A stretch of DNA of 64,000 bases from Paracoccaceae bacterium (GCA_021775315.1 JAJFIC010000058.1:31559-95558); one strand, 5' to 3'. Counted from the first letter of the stretch, positions 8,009 to 16,959 are shown. Notes: generated by a model not told the origin, from the sequence alone. Translations and numbers: made by a program.

Positions 8009-9064
8009 CTAAATTGACGCCAGATCGGCAAGTGGGCGACCCTCTGGGGCTTTGTTGATGTTCACCGTTGAAGCAGGCTCCATCAGCATAACTTCACACG
8101 TTCCACCCAGTGCCACCGGGCAATGCTCCACCCCATGTGGTACGATGATAAACTCACCTTCCTTGACGATCTCATCGCGGTCGCGGAATTTCATCATCAA
8201 GCTGCCCTTGTGTACAAAAAACAATTTGTCCTCTGCCTCATGGTGATGCCAGACATACTCTCCCTCATACTTGGCCAGTTTGATCATCATGTTGTTGACC
8301 TGACCAACGACGCGCGGGCTCCAGGTTTCGGTGAAAGTCGCAAAGGATTGGTCAAGATTTTGGGGCCGATACGGCGAAAGATGCTTGTTCACCCCGGCCA
8401 CGTCACGCTGGATGGATCGCAACTGCATTTCAAGTTCGGGACTGTCCGCGGCGTAATCCCCATCCAGCGCCGCCGTGCCGATGGTGAACCCGGCAGCGCC
8501 CGAGCGGCGCACGATCCCGATCTGTTCGCGGCTGGCGATTGATCCGGCCATGATGACCGGCTTGTCAACCGCAGCACAAACCGCCGCCATCAGACCGGTG
8601 ACATTCTCAGCCGACCGATACGCCAGCAGGTCCAAGCCATGCACACCGTCGCGGGCAACCAAAGCTTCGGCACTGGCGACAACGTCATCAATTGATCCGG
8701 CCAGCACGCTGGGATGGCCTTCGATCCGACCCGGGAACGGGTAATATCGCATGCCCGAGCCGTGCAAAACCGGCAAAACCGCATCCACATTGGTGCCGCC
8801 CAGCAGGATGTCCACACCAATTTCCAATGCGGCCTTGGCCGAGGCGACTTCGCTGGCTTTGTCCAGCGACACCACCTCAAGATAACTGGTGGCACCGCCC
8901 GCCCTGATGCTGCCGTTCAGCTTTTTCAGCCGGGCGACCGGCAGGCCGACATCCTTGAACCCAATATGGTGAACGCCCGCCGCAAGGGCGGTTTTCAGAT
9001 GCAATTCGGCATCCTCTACAGTTTTGTCGTTGCGGGTCAGCATAAAGATGAAACGCAGGCCCAT
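8009..9064 (-). CDS. TIM-barrel/cupin fusion protein
   Basis: 351-residue two-domain protein. Residues 1-220 look like a phosphate-binding TIM barrel: alternating strand/helix pattern, an LLGGTNVD loop, and MAGSIAS followed by GAAGFTIGTAAL typical of a barrel phosphate site. Residues about 240-340 form a cupin with His273, His275 and Glu279 (WHHHEAEDKLFF) and His314 (PHGVEHCP) as metal ligands. The start overlaps the stop of the upstream PdxA homologue by one base (TGATG), so the two are translationally coupled and probably act in one pathway. The reaction is unknown; a sugar-acid or hydroxy-amino-acid phosphate aldolase/isomerase role is only a guess. Confidence 0.7.
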   Translation of the reverse strand: MGLRFIFMLTRNDKTVEDAELHLKTALAAGVHHIGFKDVGLPVARLKKLNGSIRAGGATSYLEVVSLDKASEVASAKAALEIGVDILLGGTNVDAVLPVLHGSGMRYYPFPGRIEGHPSVLAGSIDDVVASAEALVARDGVHGLDLLAYRSAENVTGLMAAVCAAVDKPVIMAGSIASREQIGIVRRSGAAGFTIGTAALDGDYAADSPELEMQLRSIQRDVAGVNKHLSPYRPQNLDQSFATFTETWSPRVVGQVNNMMIKLAKYEGEYVWHHHEAEDKLFFVHKGSLMMKFRDRDEIVKEGEFIIVPHGVEHCPVALGGTCEVMLMEPASTVNINKAPEGRPLADLASI

Positions 9065-10071
9065 CAGGCGGCTCCTGTCTGTTTTGCGGCAACCAGCCGG
9101 ATTGCATAATCAAGGGCTGTCTTAAGGCTGGCCGCATCCGCGATGCCCTTCCCGGCGATGTCAAATGCGGTTCCGTGGTCAGGGCTGGTGCGGACAAAGG
9201 GCAGACCCAGTGTGATATTCACGCCTTTTTCCAAGCCCATATATTTGACGGGGATCAGCCCCTGATCGTGGTATTGCGCAACAACGATATCGAAATGCCC
9301 CTGCCGCGCCTGCATGAACACCGTGTCACCGGGCCATGGGCCGGAAGCGTTTATACCTTCGGCTCGCGCCGCCTTGATCGCAGGCGTGATTATCTCGATT
9401 TCCTCACGCCCGAACAACCCACCTTCGCCCGCATGCGGGTTCAGTCCGGCCACCGCCACGCGCGGATTGGGCACGCCAAGCGCGATTGCGCCCTGATGCG
9501 CCAGACGGATCGCAGCCATTTGTGCGGCAAAATCCCCACCCTTGATGGCATCGGCAAGTGAGCAATGGATTGTGACCAGCACCGTGCGAATTTCGTCATT
9601 GCCCAGCATCATGGCCACACGAGCGGCGCCGCTATAATCCGCCAAAATTTCAGTGTGGCCGGGGTATTTGACACCGGCCAGCGACAGGGCTTCTTTGTGG
9701 ATCGGGGCGGTGACAATGCCGCTGACCTCGCCCTGCATCGCTGCATTTATGGCCTGAATGATGGCCTCAAAAGCCGCCTTGCCACATAGCGCGTTAATCT
9801 GGCCATAGGCAGGTAGTTCGGAAAATACGCTGGTCTGGACCACTTCCAGAACACCAGCCTGATGCTGCGCCTCATCAACCTGCCCAATCGCGCGCACTGT
9901 CATGCCGGTTCCGATCAGGTCCACAGCCCGCTGCATAACATTTGCACAGCCAAAGATCACGCATCTGGTTTTCGGTGCATCGCCCGCCAGACAAGTGGCG
10001 ATTATTTCAGGCCCGATGCCCGCAGGATCGCCCATCGTAATGGCAATTGGTTTGTCAGCTTGGTTTTTCAT
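9064..10071 (-). CDS. PdxA-family 4-phospho-hydroxyacid dehydrogenase
   Basis: 335-residue NAD-dependent dehydrogenase of the PdxA/PdxA2 family. It has the opening ITMGDPAGIGPE, the metal-binding histidines in TAPIHKEAL, in GHTEIL and in QYHDQGLIPVKYM, and the C-terminal FVRTSPDHGTAFDIAGKG. Family members oxidise 4-phosphohydroxy-threonine (pyridoxal phosphate synthesis) or 4-phospho-threonate/erythronate (catabolism). Coupling to a novel barrel/cupin protein rather than to ksgA or a DUF1537 kinase favours a catabolic PdxA2-like role. The start at MKNQADKPIAITMG is chosen by family; the long upstream frame has no similarity. It is divergent from the EamA permease. Confidence 0.85.
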   Translation of the reverse strand: MKNQADKPIAITMGDPAGIGPEIIATCLAGDAPKTRCVIFGCANVMQRAVDLIGTGMTVRAIGQVDEAQHQAGVLEVVQTSVFSELPAYGQINALCGKAAFEAIIQAINAAMQGEVSGIVTAPIHKEALSLAGVKYPGHTEILADYSGAARVAMMLGNDEIRTVLVTIHCSLADAIKGGDFAAQMAAIRLAHQGAIALGVPNPRVAVAGLNPHAGEGGLFGREEIEIITPAIKAARAEGINASGPWPGDTVFMQARQGHFDIVVAQYHDQGLIPVKYMGLEKGVNITLGLPFVRTSPDHGTAFDIAGKGIADAASLKTALDYAIRLVAAKQTGAA

Positions 10072-10214
10072 GCGGTGACAATAGCAGACCCGTTGCGAAT
10101 GAATATCGAATTGATTTACCCAATTTGGTGATGATTTCCACCAATGAAACAACCGGGCCTCGTCTTGCGCAAGAAACGGGTCGCCCGGACGGCAACCATG
10201 TGCCAGAAACCGGT

Positions 10215-11129
10215 ATGAAACATGCCCAAGCCCCAACAATAAACCTGACCTCTGGACTGCTCCTGCTTGCTTTGGCGACGGTTTGGGGCGGGTCATTCTT
10301 CTTTGTCGAAATCGCACTTACGGAATTACCGCCGCTGACCATTGCGCTGCACCGGGTTTTCTGGGCGGTTCCAGCGCTGTTTCTTGTTGTTCTGGTAAAG
10401 CGCATCAAAATTCCACGCTCGGCCAGGGCTTGGGGCTGTTATCTGGTTATGGGCGGGCTAAACAACGCTATCCCGTTCTCGCTTATTTTTTGGGGACAAA
10501 CCAATATCAGCAGTGGCATGGCCTCGATCCTGAACGGCACAACGGCGGTGTTCGGGGCGGTTGTCGCGGGTCTTTTGCTGGTTGATGAGCCGCTGACGGC
10601 ACGCAAAATCTTCGGCGCACTTTTTGGCATTCTGGGCGTCGCGGTTATCATGGGTTTTGAGGCATTGACCAATCTTGACCCCAGAAACCTTGGTCAATTG
10701 GCCATTCTGGGCGCAGCTTTGTCCTATTCATTTGCCGGCGTTTGGGCCAAGCGGTTTTTGTCGGAATATCCACCGATTATGAACGCATTTGGAATGTTGG
10801 TTGGCGGCACAATCCTGTTGATCCCGCTGGCCTTTTATGTCGACGGGGTGCCGTCCTTTGCCCTGTCTTTAGATGTCTGGGCCAGCTTGTTGGCTTTGGC
10901 GTTGCTGTCAACGGCGGTCGCCTATCTGCTTTATTTTGAAATCCTTGTGCGGGCAGGATCGGCAAACCTTATGCTTGTCACATTGCTGATCCCACCGATT
11001 GCCGTCGGGTTGGGCTATGCGTTCCTTAACGAGCGACTGGGCAGCGAGGCCGGATATGGGTTTGCTTTGATCGCAGTCGGTCTGGCAATAACCGACGGTC
11101 GATTGATGAAACGCATTTTGGCAAAGTAA
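10215..11129 (+). CDS. EamA/DMT-family permease
   Basis: 304-residue inner-membrane transporter of the drug/metabolite superfamily: about ten hydrophobic segments in two EamA repeats, starting with SGLLLLALATVWGGSFFFVEIAL and with the typical repeat-end segment (FGILGVAVIMG). The chosen ATG gives a short cytoplasmic N-terminus; an ATG at 10131 would add 28 residues without family similarity. Divergent from the PdxA/barrel-cupin operon, so it could move a substrate or product of that pathway, but this is unproven. Confidence 0.85.
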   Translation: MKHAQAPTINLTSGLLLLALATVWGGSFFFVEIALTELPPLTIALHRVFWAVPALFLVVLVKRIKIPRSARAWGCYLVMGGLNNAIPFSLIFWGQTNISSGMASILNGTTAVFGAVVAGLLLVDEPLTARKIFGALFGILGVAVIMGFEALTNLDPRNLGQLAILGAALSYSFAGVWAKRFLSEYPPIMNAFGMLVGGTILLIPLAFYVDGVPSFALSLDVWASLLALALLSTAVAYLLYFEILVRAGSANLMLVTLLIPPIAVGLGYAFLNERLGSEAGYGFALIAVGLAITDGRLMKRILAK

Positions 11130-11162
11130 GCAGCCAAAGCCCGAGGGGTAGACCCTGTCGCC

Positions 11163-11215
11163 ACACCCCACAAACAAAGACCCCATCCTGTCGATCAGAG
11201 GCTTTTGGTTTCTCA
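11163..11215 (-). terminator. Decayed copy of the rplP terminator
   Basis: The sequence starting CCCCACAAACAAAGACCCC lines up with the terminator after the real rplP (CCCCACAAACAAAACCCCC at about 12028). The stem is imperfect but a GACA loop and T-rich end on the minus strand remain. It lies at the matching distance downstream of the rplP fragment, so the terminator was duplicated with the gene end. Confidence 0.6.
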
Positions 11216-11246
11216 ACCTCAAAGTGTCGTCGCTTTACGCGCGGGG

Positions 11247-11372
11247 TCAAATCACCAGTCGTCGTGTTTCACAAACCAGCAGCTTCATCGCGGCAAGGCA
11301 CAAGGCCACACGGGCGACGACTTCGGTGACGCCGTCGATTTCAAGTATAATGCGGTTGGGTAGATCCAGCTT
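11247..11372 (-). pseudogene. Duplicated 3' fragment of rplP
   Basis: About 125 bases align with the 3' end of the intact rplP (12149-12270). By direct count 62 of 71 positions match in the best block, with an uninterrupted 32-base identity. Translated, it reads [14 protein letters not shown] then ALCLAAMKL, against [23 protein letters not shown] in L16. It has lost about 11 bases, which breaks the frame, but still ends FVKHDDW-stop against FVEREDW-stop. There is no 5' part or start, so it cannot encode L16. Together with the intact end it brackets an AT-rich orphan gene, as expected when foreign DNA enters at a gene's 3' end. Confidence 0.88.
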
Positions 11373-11490
11373 CAACAATGTCTGCAATGCGGACTAAGCC
11401 ACCGTTGCCCATTTTCAGAGAAGTGAATAGACTCTCATCTCATGGTCAATTTGGACTCGGGGCTAACCTCTAGGCTACTTCAGGGTGAGA

Positions 11491-11901
11491 ATGATGCAAA
11501 ATGCAATTAGGATTGAAACTTCTAAAAGATTCGTTGGAATCTTAACTCAGCTTCTGTCTGGAAATTCTGACAATTCGAAAATTCTGAATGCAATTGAAAA
11601 CGTCGATATTTTGGGCTTTCCAACTTGGGATGAATACGTTTTTGGGTATGAGAATAAGGAACGCGAAATTGGGATTTTCCAATTTGATGCAGACTGGGGA
11701 AATGAGTTCAAAAATGGGTATGGATTTGAATCCATTTTTAAACTGCCCGACGAAATGAGGGAAATACCATTACTAAACGTGGTTATTGGTGATAGCTTTG
11801 TTTCCATGGTGCTTGCAGCATTGATCTTCCAAGACTGGATTGTTTTTAATAGTACCGTGGAACAAATTGAATCCAAATTTGAGATGTTTTCTTCATGTTG
11901 A
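11491..11901 (+). CDS. Hypothetical protein, AT-rich orphan inside the rplP duplication
   Basis: About 136 residues, not recognised. It looks like a soluble acidic globular protein rich in Phe, Trp and Glu (GFPTWDEYVFGYENKER, then IFQFDADWGNEFKNGYGF). It has no membrane segment or signal peptide apart from one hydrophobic patch (VSMVLAALIFQDWIVF). Base composition is markedly more AT-rich than its surroundings. An AGGGTGAG site precedes the ATG; a GTG two codons earlier is an alternative. It is oriented opposite to rplP and flanked by the fragment and intact ends of that gene. No integrase accompanies it. The size, composition and lone setting recall bacterial immunity-type proteins, but no motif proves it. 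Confidence 0.65.
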   Translation: MMQNAIRIETSKRFVGILTQLLSGNSDNSKILNAIENVDILGFPTWDEYVFGYENKEREIGIFQFDADWGNEFKNGYGFESIFKLPDEMREIPLLNVVIGDSFVSMVLAALIFQDWIVFNSTVEQIESKFEMFSSC

Positions 11902-12030
11902 AAAGCGATTATCAGCTTTGAAGGCATGCAATAAGTCTGACCGGTCCGACATGTATCCACACGCCGCGGCTCTGTTTTCAAGAAACTGCGGTGTCAAAAA
12001 TGGCTCAAAGCATCCATTCCCTTAAGCCCC

Positions 12031-12065
12031 ACAAACAAAACCCCCAACCTTGCGGTCAGGGGTTT
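12031..12065 (-). terminator. Rho-independent terminator after rplP
   Basis: On the minus strand AAACCCC pairs with GGGGTTT around an inner ACC/GGT pair and a GCAA tetraloop, followed by TTTTGTTTG. It ends the S10-type operon after rplP, before where rpmC would normally follow. The region 11902-12030 between the orphan gene and this terminator shows nothing else. Confidence 0.88.
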
Positions 12066-12086
12066 CATAACTTTAACCTTTAGGAT

Positions 12087-12151
12087 GTGCGGCCCGGACG
12101 ATGCTTTGCATCGCCTATACCGCACCTGATCTAACGCTGGGCGTTAGATCA
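12087..12151 (-). other. Hairpins at the rplP stop codon and 3' UTR
   Basis: An 11-bp perfect stem, TGATCTAACGC with loop TGG (12127-12151), includes the rplP stop codon itself. Next to it, GTGCGG pairs with CCGCAC (12087-12092 with 12120-12125) around an inner CGATGC/GCATCG stem with TTT loop. No T-tract follows, and the real terminator is 20-60 bases further on. Neither hairpin is present in the duplicated rplP end, so they were gained after, or lost from, one copy. Confidence 0.6.
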
Positions 12152-12562
12152 CCAGTCTTCGCGTTCCACGAACCGGCATTTGACCGGCAGTTTCATCGCG
12201 GCAAGGCGCAGGGCCTCGCGGGCGACGACTTCGGTGACGCCGTCGATTTCGAACATGATACGACCGGGTTTAACTTTGGCCGCCCAATATTCAACGGAAC
12301 CTTTACCTTTACCCATCCGAACCTCGGTTGGTTTTTTGGTTACAGGTACGTCCGGGAAAATCCGGATCCAAACACGACCCTGCCGTTTCATGTGACGGGT
12401 CATAGCACGCCGCGCCGCTTCGATTTGACGGGCGGTGATCCGCTCGGGTTCAATTGTCTTCAGTCCGTAATGGCCAAAGGTCAGGTCTGTGCCGCCTTTT
12501 GCCTGACCGTGGATGCGGCCTTTGAACTGTTTGCGGTGCTTTGTACGCTTCGGTGAAAGCAT
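12149..12562 (-). CDS. rplP: 50S ribosomal protein L16
   Basis: 137-residue L16, complete, with [19 protein letters not shown] at the start and [23 protein letters not shown] near the C-terminus. It binds helices around the peptidyl-transferase and 5S rRNA region. It is the last gene of the S10-type operon here because a terminator follows and rpmC has been displaced by about 6 kb. Its 3' end exists a second time at 11247-11372. Confidence 0.98.
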   Translation of the reverse strand: MLSPKRTKHRKQFKGRIHGQAKGGTDLTFGHYGLKTIEPERITARQIEAARRAMTRHMKRQGRVWIRIFPDVPVTKKPTEVRMGKGKGSVEYWAAKVKPGRIMFEIDGVTEVVAREALRLAAMKLPVKCRFVEREDW

Positions 12563-12602
12563 TTTAAGTCTCCTCTAGGGGCGGTGTCGATGCTGCGTCG
12601 GA

Positions 12603-13304
12603 TTAACGACGCTGCGGACGTGGCCCTCCCCCGTCTTGTATTTCCTGTGCCTTACGGTCACGCGCTTGCGGATCATGTTCCATGATCTCGCCTTTGAAGA
12701 TCCAGACCTTGATACCGATGATACCATAGGCAGTCAGAGCTTCTTGCGTTGCGTAATCGATGTCGGCGCGAAGCGTATGCAAAGGCACGCGGCCTTCACG
12801 ATACCATTCGGTCCGCGCGATCTCGGCACCGCCGAGACGGCCAGCCACGTTGATCCGGATACCAAGGGCACCCATACGCATGGCGTTCTGAACGGCGCGC
12901 TTCATGGCACGGCGGAAAGACACCCGGCGCTCAAGCTGCTGTGCAACGCTTTCGGCAACCAATTGCGCGTCAAGCTCTGGCTTACGGACTTCGACGATGT
13001 TCAGGTGCAACTCGCTGGCGGTAAGATTTGCCAGTTTCTTGCGCAGAACTTCGATATCGACGCCCTTTTTGCCGATGATGACACCCGGACGGGCCGCGTG
13101 GATCGTTACCCGGCACTTTTTGTGTGGGCGTTCGATGATGACGCGGGAAATCCCGGATTGCAGGCATTCCTTCTTGATGAAGTCGCGCATTTTCACGTCT
13201 TCCAGAAGAAGGCCACCAAATTCACGAGAATTGGCATACCAGCGGCTGTCCCAAGTGCGGTTAACTTGCAGGCGGAACCCGATTGGATTGATTTTCTGAC
13301 CCAT
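12603..13304 (-). CDS. rpsC: 30S ribosomal protein S3
   Basis: 233-residue S3 with N-terminal [20 protein letters not shown], the KH domain including [13 protein letters not shown] (helix-GXXG), and a C-terminal domain ending in a basic tail (GGGPRPQRR). Located at the mRNA entry site. It overlaps the rplV stop by one base. Confidence 0.98.
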   Translation of the reverse strand: MGQKINPIGFRLQVNRTWDSRWYANSREFGGLLLEDVKMRDFIKKECLQSGISRVIIERPHKKCRVTIHAARPGVIIGKKGVDIEVLRKKLANLTASELHLNIVEVRKPELDAQLVAESVAQQLERRVSFRRAMKRAVQNAMRMGALGIRINVAGRLGGAEIARTEWYREGRVPLHTLRADIDYATQEALTAYGIIGIKVWIFKGEIMEHDPQARDRKAQEIQDGGGPRPQRR

Positions 13305-13684
13305 TACGCTTGCTCCTCGACCTGACGCACTTTGATGGTGACCTGAGCGAAAGGCTTCAGGATCTTGCCGAAACGACCGCGCGCACGTGGGCGACCACGT
13401 TTCAGGGTCAGGTTTTTGCCAACCCAGGCTTCTGCAACGATCAGATCGTCCACATCCAGGCCGTGATTGTTTTCAGCGTTGGCAATTGCCGACTGAAGCG
13501 TTTTCAGAACGTCTTCAGAGATACGCTTTTTGCTGAACGTCAAATCGGACAGGGCCGCTTCGACTTTCTTGCCGCGGATCATTTGCGCAACAAGGTTCAG
13601 TTTCTGTGGCGATGTGCGCAACATGCGCGATACTGCCATCGCTTCATTTTCCGCCACGCGGCGAGGTGATTTCGCTTTGCCCAT
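13304..13684 (-). CDS. rplV: 50S ribosomal protein L22
   Basis: 126-residue L22 with the exit-tunnel beta-hairpin region ([22 protein letters not shown]). The N-terminal [26 protein letters not shown] is typical for alphaproteobacteria. Starts 2 bases after rpsS. Confidence 0.97.
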   Translation of the reverse strand: MGKAKSPRRVAENEAMAVSRMLRTSPQKLNLVAQMIRGKKVEAALSDLTFSKKRISEDVLKTLQSAIANAENNHGLDVDDLIVAEAWVGKNLTLKRGRPRARGRFGKILKPFAQVTIKVRQVEEQA

Positions 13685-13686
13685 GA

Positions 13687-13965
13687 CTATTTCCGCTTCG
13701 CTTTTTTGTCGGCCGCATGACCGTAATATGTACGGGTCGGCGAATATTCACCGAATTTCTGACCGATCATTTCCTCGGACACCAGCACGGGAACGTGCTT
13801 GCGGCCATTGTAGACACCAAATGTCAGACCCACGAACTGGGGCAGAATGGTGGACCGGCGTGACCAGATTTTGATAACGTCTTTACGACCCGATTCCCGT
13901 GCAGCTTCAGCCTTTTTAAGGATGTGCGCATCAACGAATGGGCCTTTCCAGTTAGAACGTGACAT
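13687..13965 (-). CDS. rpsS: 30S ribosomal protein S19
   Basis: 92-residue S19 in the 30S head, with the family signature [20 protein letters not shown] and the basic C-terminus ([10 protein letters not shown]). Separated from rplB by 3 bases. Confidence 0.98.
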   Translation of the reverse strand: MSRSNWKGPFVDAHILKKAEAARESGRKDVIKIWSRRSTILPQFVGLTFGVYNGRKHVPVLVSEEMIGQKFGEYSPTRTYYGHAADKKAKRK

Positions 13966-13968
13966 AAA

Positions 13969-14811
13969 TTAACGACCCTTCTTTTTCGCGTGGCGCGAAC
14001 GCAGGATATACTTGCTGGACGGCTTGTTTTTGTTCCGGGTGCGTGCACCTTTGGTCGGCTTGCCCCATGGGGTAACCGGGTTACGACCACCGGAGGTCCG
14101 GCCTTCGCCACCACCATGTGGGTGATCGACCGGGTTCATAACAACACCACGAACGGATGGACGGATGCCTTTGTGGCGGTTCCGACCGGCCTTGCCGAGG
14201 TTTTGGTTGCTGTTGTCTGGGTTTGATACGGCGCCAACGGTGGCCATACATTCCTGACGGATAAGCCGAAGCTCGCCCGAGCTTAAGCGAACCTGCGCAT
14301 AACCACCGTCACGGCCAACGAATTGGCCATAGGTGCCGGCAGCGCGTGCAATCTGCCCGCCTTTGCCTTGCTTCAGTTCGATGTTGTGAATGATTGTCCC
14401 GATCGGCATGCCGGAAAATGGCATCGCATTGCCCGGTTTGACGTCGGCCTTGGCCGAAGCAACAACCGAGTCACCAATACCCAGACGCTGTGGCGCCAGA
14501 ATATAGTTCAGCGTGCCGTCTTCGTATTTGACAAGGGCGATGAACGCGGTGCGGTTAGGGTCGTATTCGATCCGCTCAACCACGGCTGGCATGTCCAGCT
14601 TGTTGCGTTTGAAGTCCACAATACGGTAAAGGCGTTTCGCCCCCCCGCCTTTGCGGCGCATTGTAATCCGTCCAGAATTGTTCCGTCCGCCATTTTTAGT
14701 CAAACCCTCAACAAGGGATTTGACCGGGCGGCCTTTCCAAAGCTCCGAACGGTCGATCAGAACCAACCCGCGCTGGCCTGGCGTTGTCGGCTTATACGAC
14801 TTGAGTGCCAT
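13969..14811 (-). CDS. rplB: 50S ribosomal protein L2
   Basis: 280-residue core protein of the peptidyl-transferase region. It carries the conserved C-terminal [21 protein letters not shown] loop with the histidine implicated in catalysis in E. coli L2, and the RNA-binding [20 protein letters not shown] region. A 129-base gap with a terminator-like element separates it from rplW, unusual for this operon. Confidence 0.98.
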   Translation of the reverse strand: MALKSYKPTTPGQRGLVLIDRSELWKGRPVKSLVEGLTKNGGRNNSGRITMRRKGGGAKRLYRIVDFKRNKLDMPAVVERIEYDPNRTAFIALVKYEDGTLNYILAPQRLGIGDSVVASAKADVKPGNAMPFSGMPIGTIIHNIELKQGKGGQIARAAGTYGQFVGRDGGYAQVRLSSGELRLIRQECMATVGAVSNPDNSNQNLGKAGRNRHKGIRPSVRGVVMNPVDHPHGGGEGRTSGGRNPVTPWGKPTKGARTRNKNKPSSKYILRSRHAKKKGR

Positions 14812-14879
14812 GTTCTCTGTCTTCCGTTTGCTTACGACCCGAACCGGGTCTGGTGGTGTACGGCCCCGTAGGTCCGCGT

Positions 14880-14925
14880 GATTTGATAGTCCTGAAAATC
14901 AAACACGGCCCCGCGTGGGGCCGTG
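14880..14925 (-). terminator. Terminator-like hairpin between rplW and rplB
   Basis: On the minus strand a 9-bp CACGGCCCC/GGGGCCGTG stem with a 4-base loop is followed by TTTGATTTT. A second TTTGAT/ATCAAA pair starts in that tract and could compete. Since essential genes follow, it would have to act as a partial terminator or attenuator that sets the ratio of rplB and downstream genes to rpsJ-rplCDW. Confidence 0.55.
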
Positions 14926-14940
14926 ATTCGGGCGCTTTTA

Positions 14941-15237
14941 TCAGAGCCCCGTAGATACGTCGATGGTGTTACCTTCTTCAAGCGTAACATAGGCCTTTTT
15001 GACATCCTTGCGTTTGCCTTTGCGGCCCTTAAAGACCTTGACCTTGCCTTTGGTGATCGTGGTGTTAACCGCTTTCACCTTGACACCAAACAAACCTTCG
15101 ACCGCTTCTTTGATCTGTGGTTTATTCGCGCTAATGGACACTTCAAAAACAACAGCGTTGTTTTCCGATGCCATCGTCGCTTTTTCGGTGATGATCGGCT
15201 TGCGGATCACATCGTAAAGTTCAGCTTTCACACTCAT
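14941..15237 (-). CDS. rplW: 50S ribosomal protein L23
   Basis: 98-residue exit-tunnel protein that forms the docking site for trigger factor and SRP. The family core [18 protein letters not shown] and the segment [18 protein letters not shown] are present. Overlaps the end of rplD by 4 bases. Confidence 0.97.
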   Translation of the reverse strand: MSVKAELYDVIRKPIITEKATMASENNAVVFEVSISANKPQIKEAVEGLFGVKVKAVNTTITKGKVKVFKGRKGKRKDVKKAYVTLEEGNTIDVSTGL

Positions 15238-15854
15238 TTCAGTCGAGCCTCCAGAGCTTCAACACCGGCTTTTGTCAAAACCAGCGTGTCACGACGCAGA
15301 ATGTCGTAAACATTGGCACCGGCAGACGGCAGAACATCAACATTGTCGATGTTACGTGCAGCCAGCGCAAAGTTTGCGTTCACTTCAGCACCGTCAATAA
15401 CCAATGTGCGCTTCCAGCCCAGATCCTTGATCGCTTTGGCCAGAGTCTTGGTCTTGGCTTCGGCCATATCGGCCGCATCCAGAATGACCAACTCGCCAGC
15501 CGCAACTTTTGCGGACAAAGCGTGACGCAGACCCAGTTTGCGGAACTTTTTAGTCAGATCATGTGCGTGGCTACGCGGGGTTGGCCCCTTGTAAACGCCA
15601 CCACCGCGAAAGATCGGTGCCGAGCGTGCACCGTGGCGTGCGCCACCTGTGCCTTTTTGGCGATAGATCTTCTTGGTCGAATAGCTGACCTCGGAACGGG
15701 TTTTGACCTTGTGCGTGCCAGCCTGACGTTTTGCCAGTTGGTAACGCACAACGCGGTGCAGGATGTCGGCGCGCGGTTCAAGACCAAAGATTTCGTCGGA
15801 CAAATCGACGGAACCGGCCTTTTTTGCGTCCAGTTTGATTACATCGGCCTTCAT
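15234..15854 (-). CDS. rplD: 50S ribosomal protein L4
   Basis: 206-residue L4, with the tunnel-loop region [19 protein letters not shown] and the downstream [20 protein letters not shown]. In E. coli L4 is the autogenous repressor of the S10 operon; the leader signals for that were not identified here. It overlaps rplC and rplW by 4 bases each, indicating translational coupling. Confidence 0.97.
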   Translation of the reverse strand: MKADVIKLDAKKAGSVDLSDEIFGLEPRADILHRVVRYQLAKRQAGTHKVKTRSEVSYSTKKIYRQKGTGGARHGARSAPIFRGGGVYKGPTPRSHAHDLTKKFRKLGLRHALSAKVAAGELVILDAADMAEAKTKTLAKAIKDLGWKRTLVIDGAEVNANFALAARNIDNVDVLPSAGANVYDILRRDTLVLTKAGVEALEARLK

Positions 15855-16597
15855 TCTTCTGCGCCTCCCTCTGGAGTTTGGGCGGGGGCTTCAGCCGAGG
15901 CTTCGGCAACCGCCGCAACCTGGGCAGACCTAAGGGCCGCCGGGAAAGGAAGACCATCAGGGGCCTTCTTTTTCACAGAGTCCTTAACAGTCACCCAACC
16001 ACCTTTGGAGCCGGGAACAGCGCCTTTGATCATGATAAGACCACGATCAATGTCGGTGCGGACCACTTCCAGGTTTTGCGTGGTAACACGAGCAGCGCCC
16101 ATGTGACCGGCCATTTTCTTGCCTTTGAAAACCTTACCGGGTTCCTGACACTGGCCGGTTGAACCGTGCGAACGGTGCGAAACAGATACACCGTGCGTCG
16201 CGCGCAAACCTTTAAAGTTGTGCCGTTTCATCGCACCGGCAAAACCTTTACCGATGGATGTCCCCGCGACGTCCACTTTCTGACCTTCCAGAAAATGGTT
16301 CGCAGTGATTTCTTCGCCAACCTCGATCAGATTGTCAGGGCTAACGCGGAACTCGGCGATCTTGCGCTTGGGTTCAACCTTAGCGATGGCAAAATGCCCC
16401 CGCATTGCGGCCGATGTGCGTTTGGCTTTCGCCGCACCGCACCCAAGCTGAACAGCTGAATAGCCGTCTTTGTCGCTGGTACGCTGGGCAACAACCTGCA
16501 GGTTTTCCATTTGCAAAACGGTCACAGGAATCTGTTTTCCGTCTTCCAAGAAAAGCCGGGTCATGCCCATTTTCTTTGCTATAATTCCAGAGCGCAT
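15851..16597 (-). CDS. rplC: 50S ribosomal protein L3
   Basis: 248-residue L3 with the conserved [21 protein letters not shown] and [16 protein letters not shown] regions. It is longer than the E. coli protein because of an Ala/Glu-rich tail (about the last 30 residues), a common feature in this order. Near the 23S peptidyl-transferase centre. Confidence 0.97.
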   Translation of the reverse strand: MRSGIIAKKMGMTRLFLEDGKQIPVTVLQMENLQVVAQRTSDKDGYSAVQLGCGAAKAKRTSAAMRGHFAIAKVEPKRKIAEFRVSPDNLIEVGEEITANHFLEGQKVDVAGTSIGKGFAGAMKRHNFKGLRATHGVSVSHRSHGSTGQCQEPGKVFKGKKMAGHMGAARVTTQNLEVVRTDIDRGLIMIKGAVPGSKGGWVTVKDSVKKKAPDGLPFPAALRSAQVAAVAEASAEAPAQTPEGGAEE

Positions 16598-16615
16598 AAT
16601 TCTGATGCCCCCCCC

Positions 16616-16924
16616 TTACAACTTGATCTCGACATCCACGCCAGCCGCGAGGTCGAGCTTCATAAGCGCGTCCACTGTCTGGGGGGTCGGATCAACGATG
16701 TCTAAAAGACGCTTATGCGTCCGGATCTCAAATTGTTCACGGGCTTTCTTGTTCACGTGAGGTGAACGCAGAACCGTAAACTTTTCAATCTTGCGCGGCA
16801 GCGGGATCGGGCCACGCACAGTGGCGCCCGTCCGTTTGGCCGTGTTCACGATTTCCTGTGTGCTGGCATCCAGTACACGGTAATCGAAGGCCTTAAGCCG
16901 GATTCGAATGTTTTGACCTTGCAT
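16616..16924 (-). CDS. rpsJ: 30S ribosomal protein S10 (NusE)
   Basis: 102-residue S10, with [28 protein letters not shown] typical of the family (signature loop at about residues 35-62). Besides its role in the 30S head it partners NusB in antitermination and contacts NusG. It lies 80 bases after tuf, across a strong hairpin. Confidence 0.98.
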   Translation of the reverse strand: MQGQNIRIRLKAFDYRVLDASTQEIVNTAKRTGATVRGPIPLPRKIEKFTVLRSPHVNKKAREQFEIRTHKRLLDIVDPTPQTVDALMKLDLAAGVDVEIKL

Positions 16925-16959
16925 TGTAATGCCTCTTTCGGGCTGCAGGTTTCAAGTCA

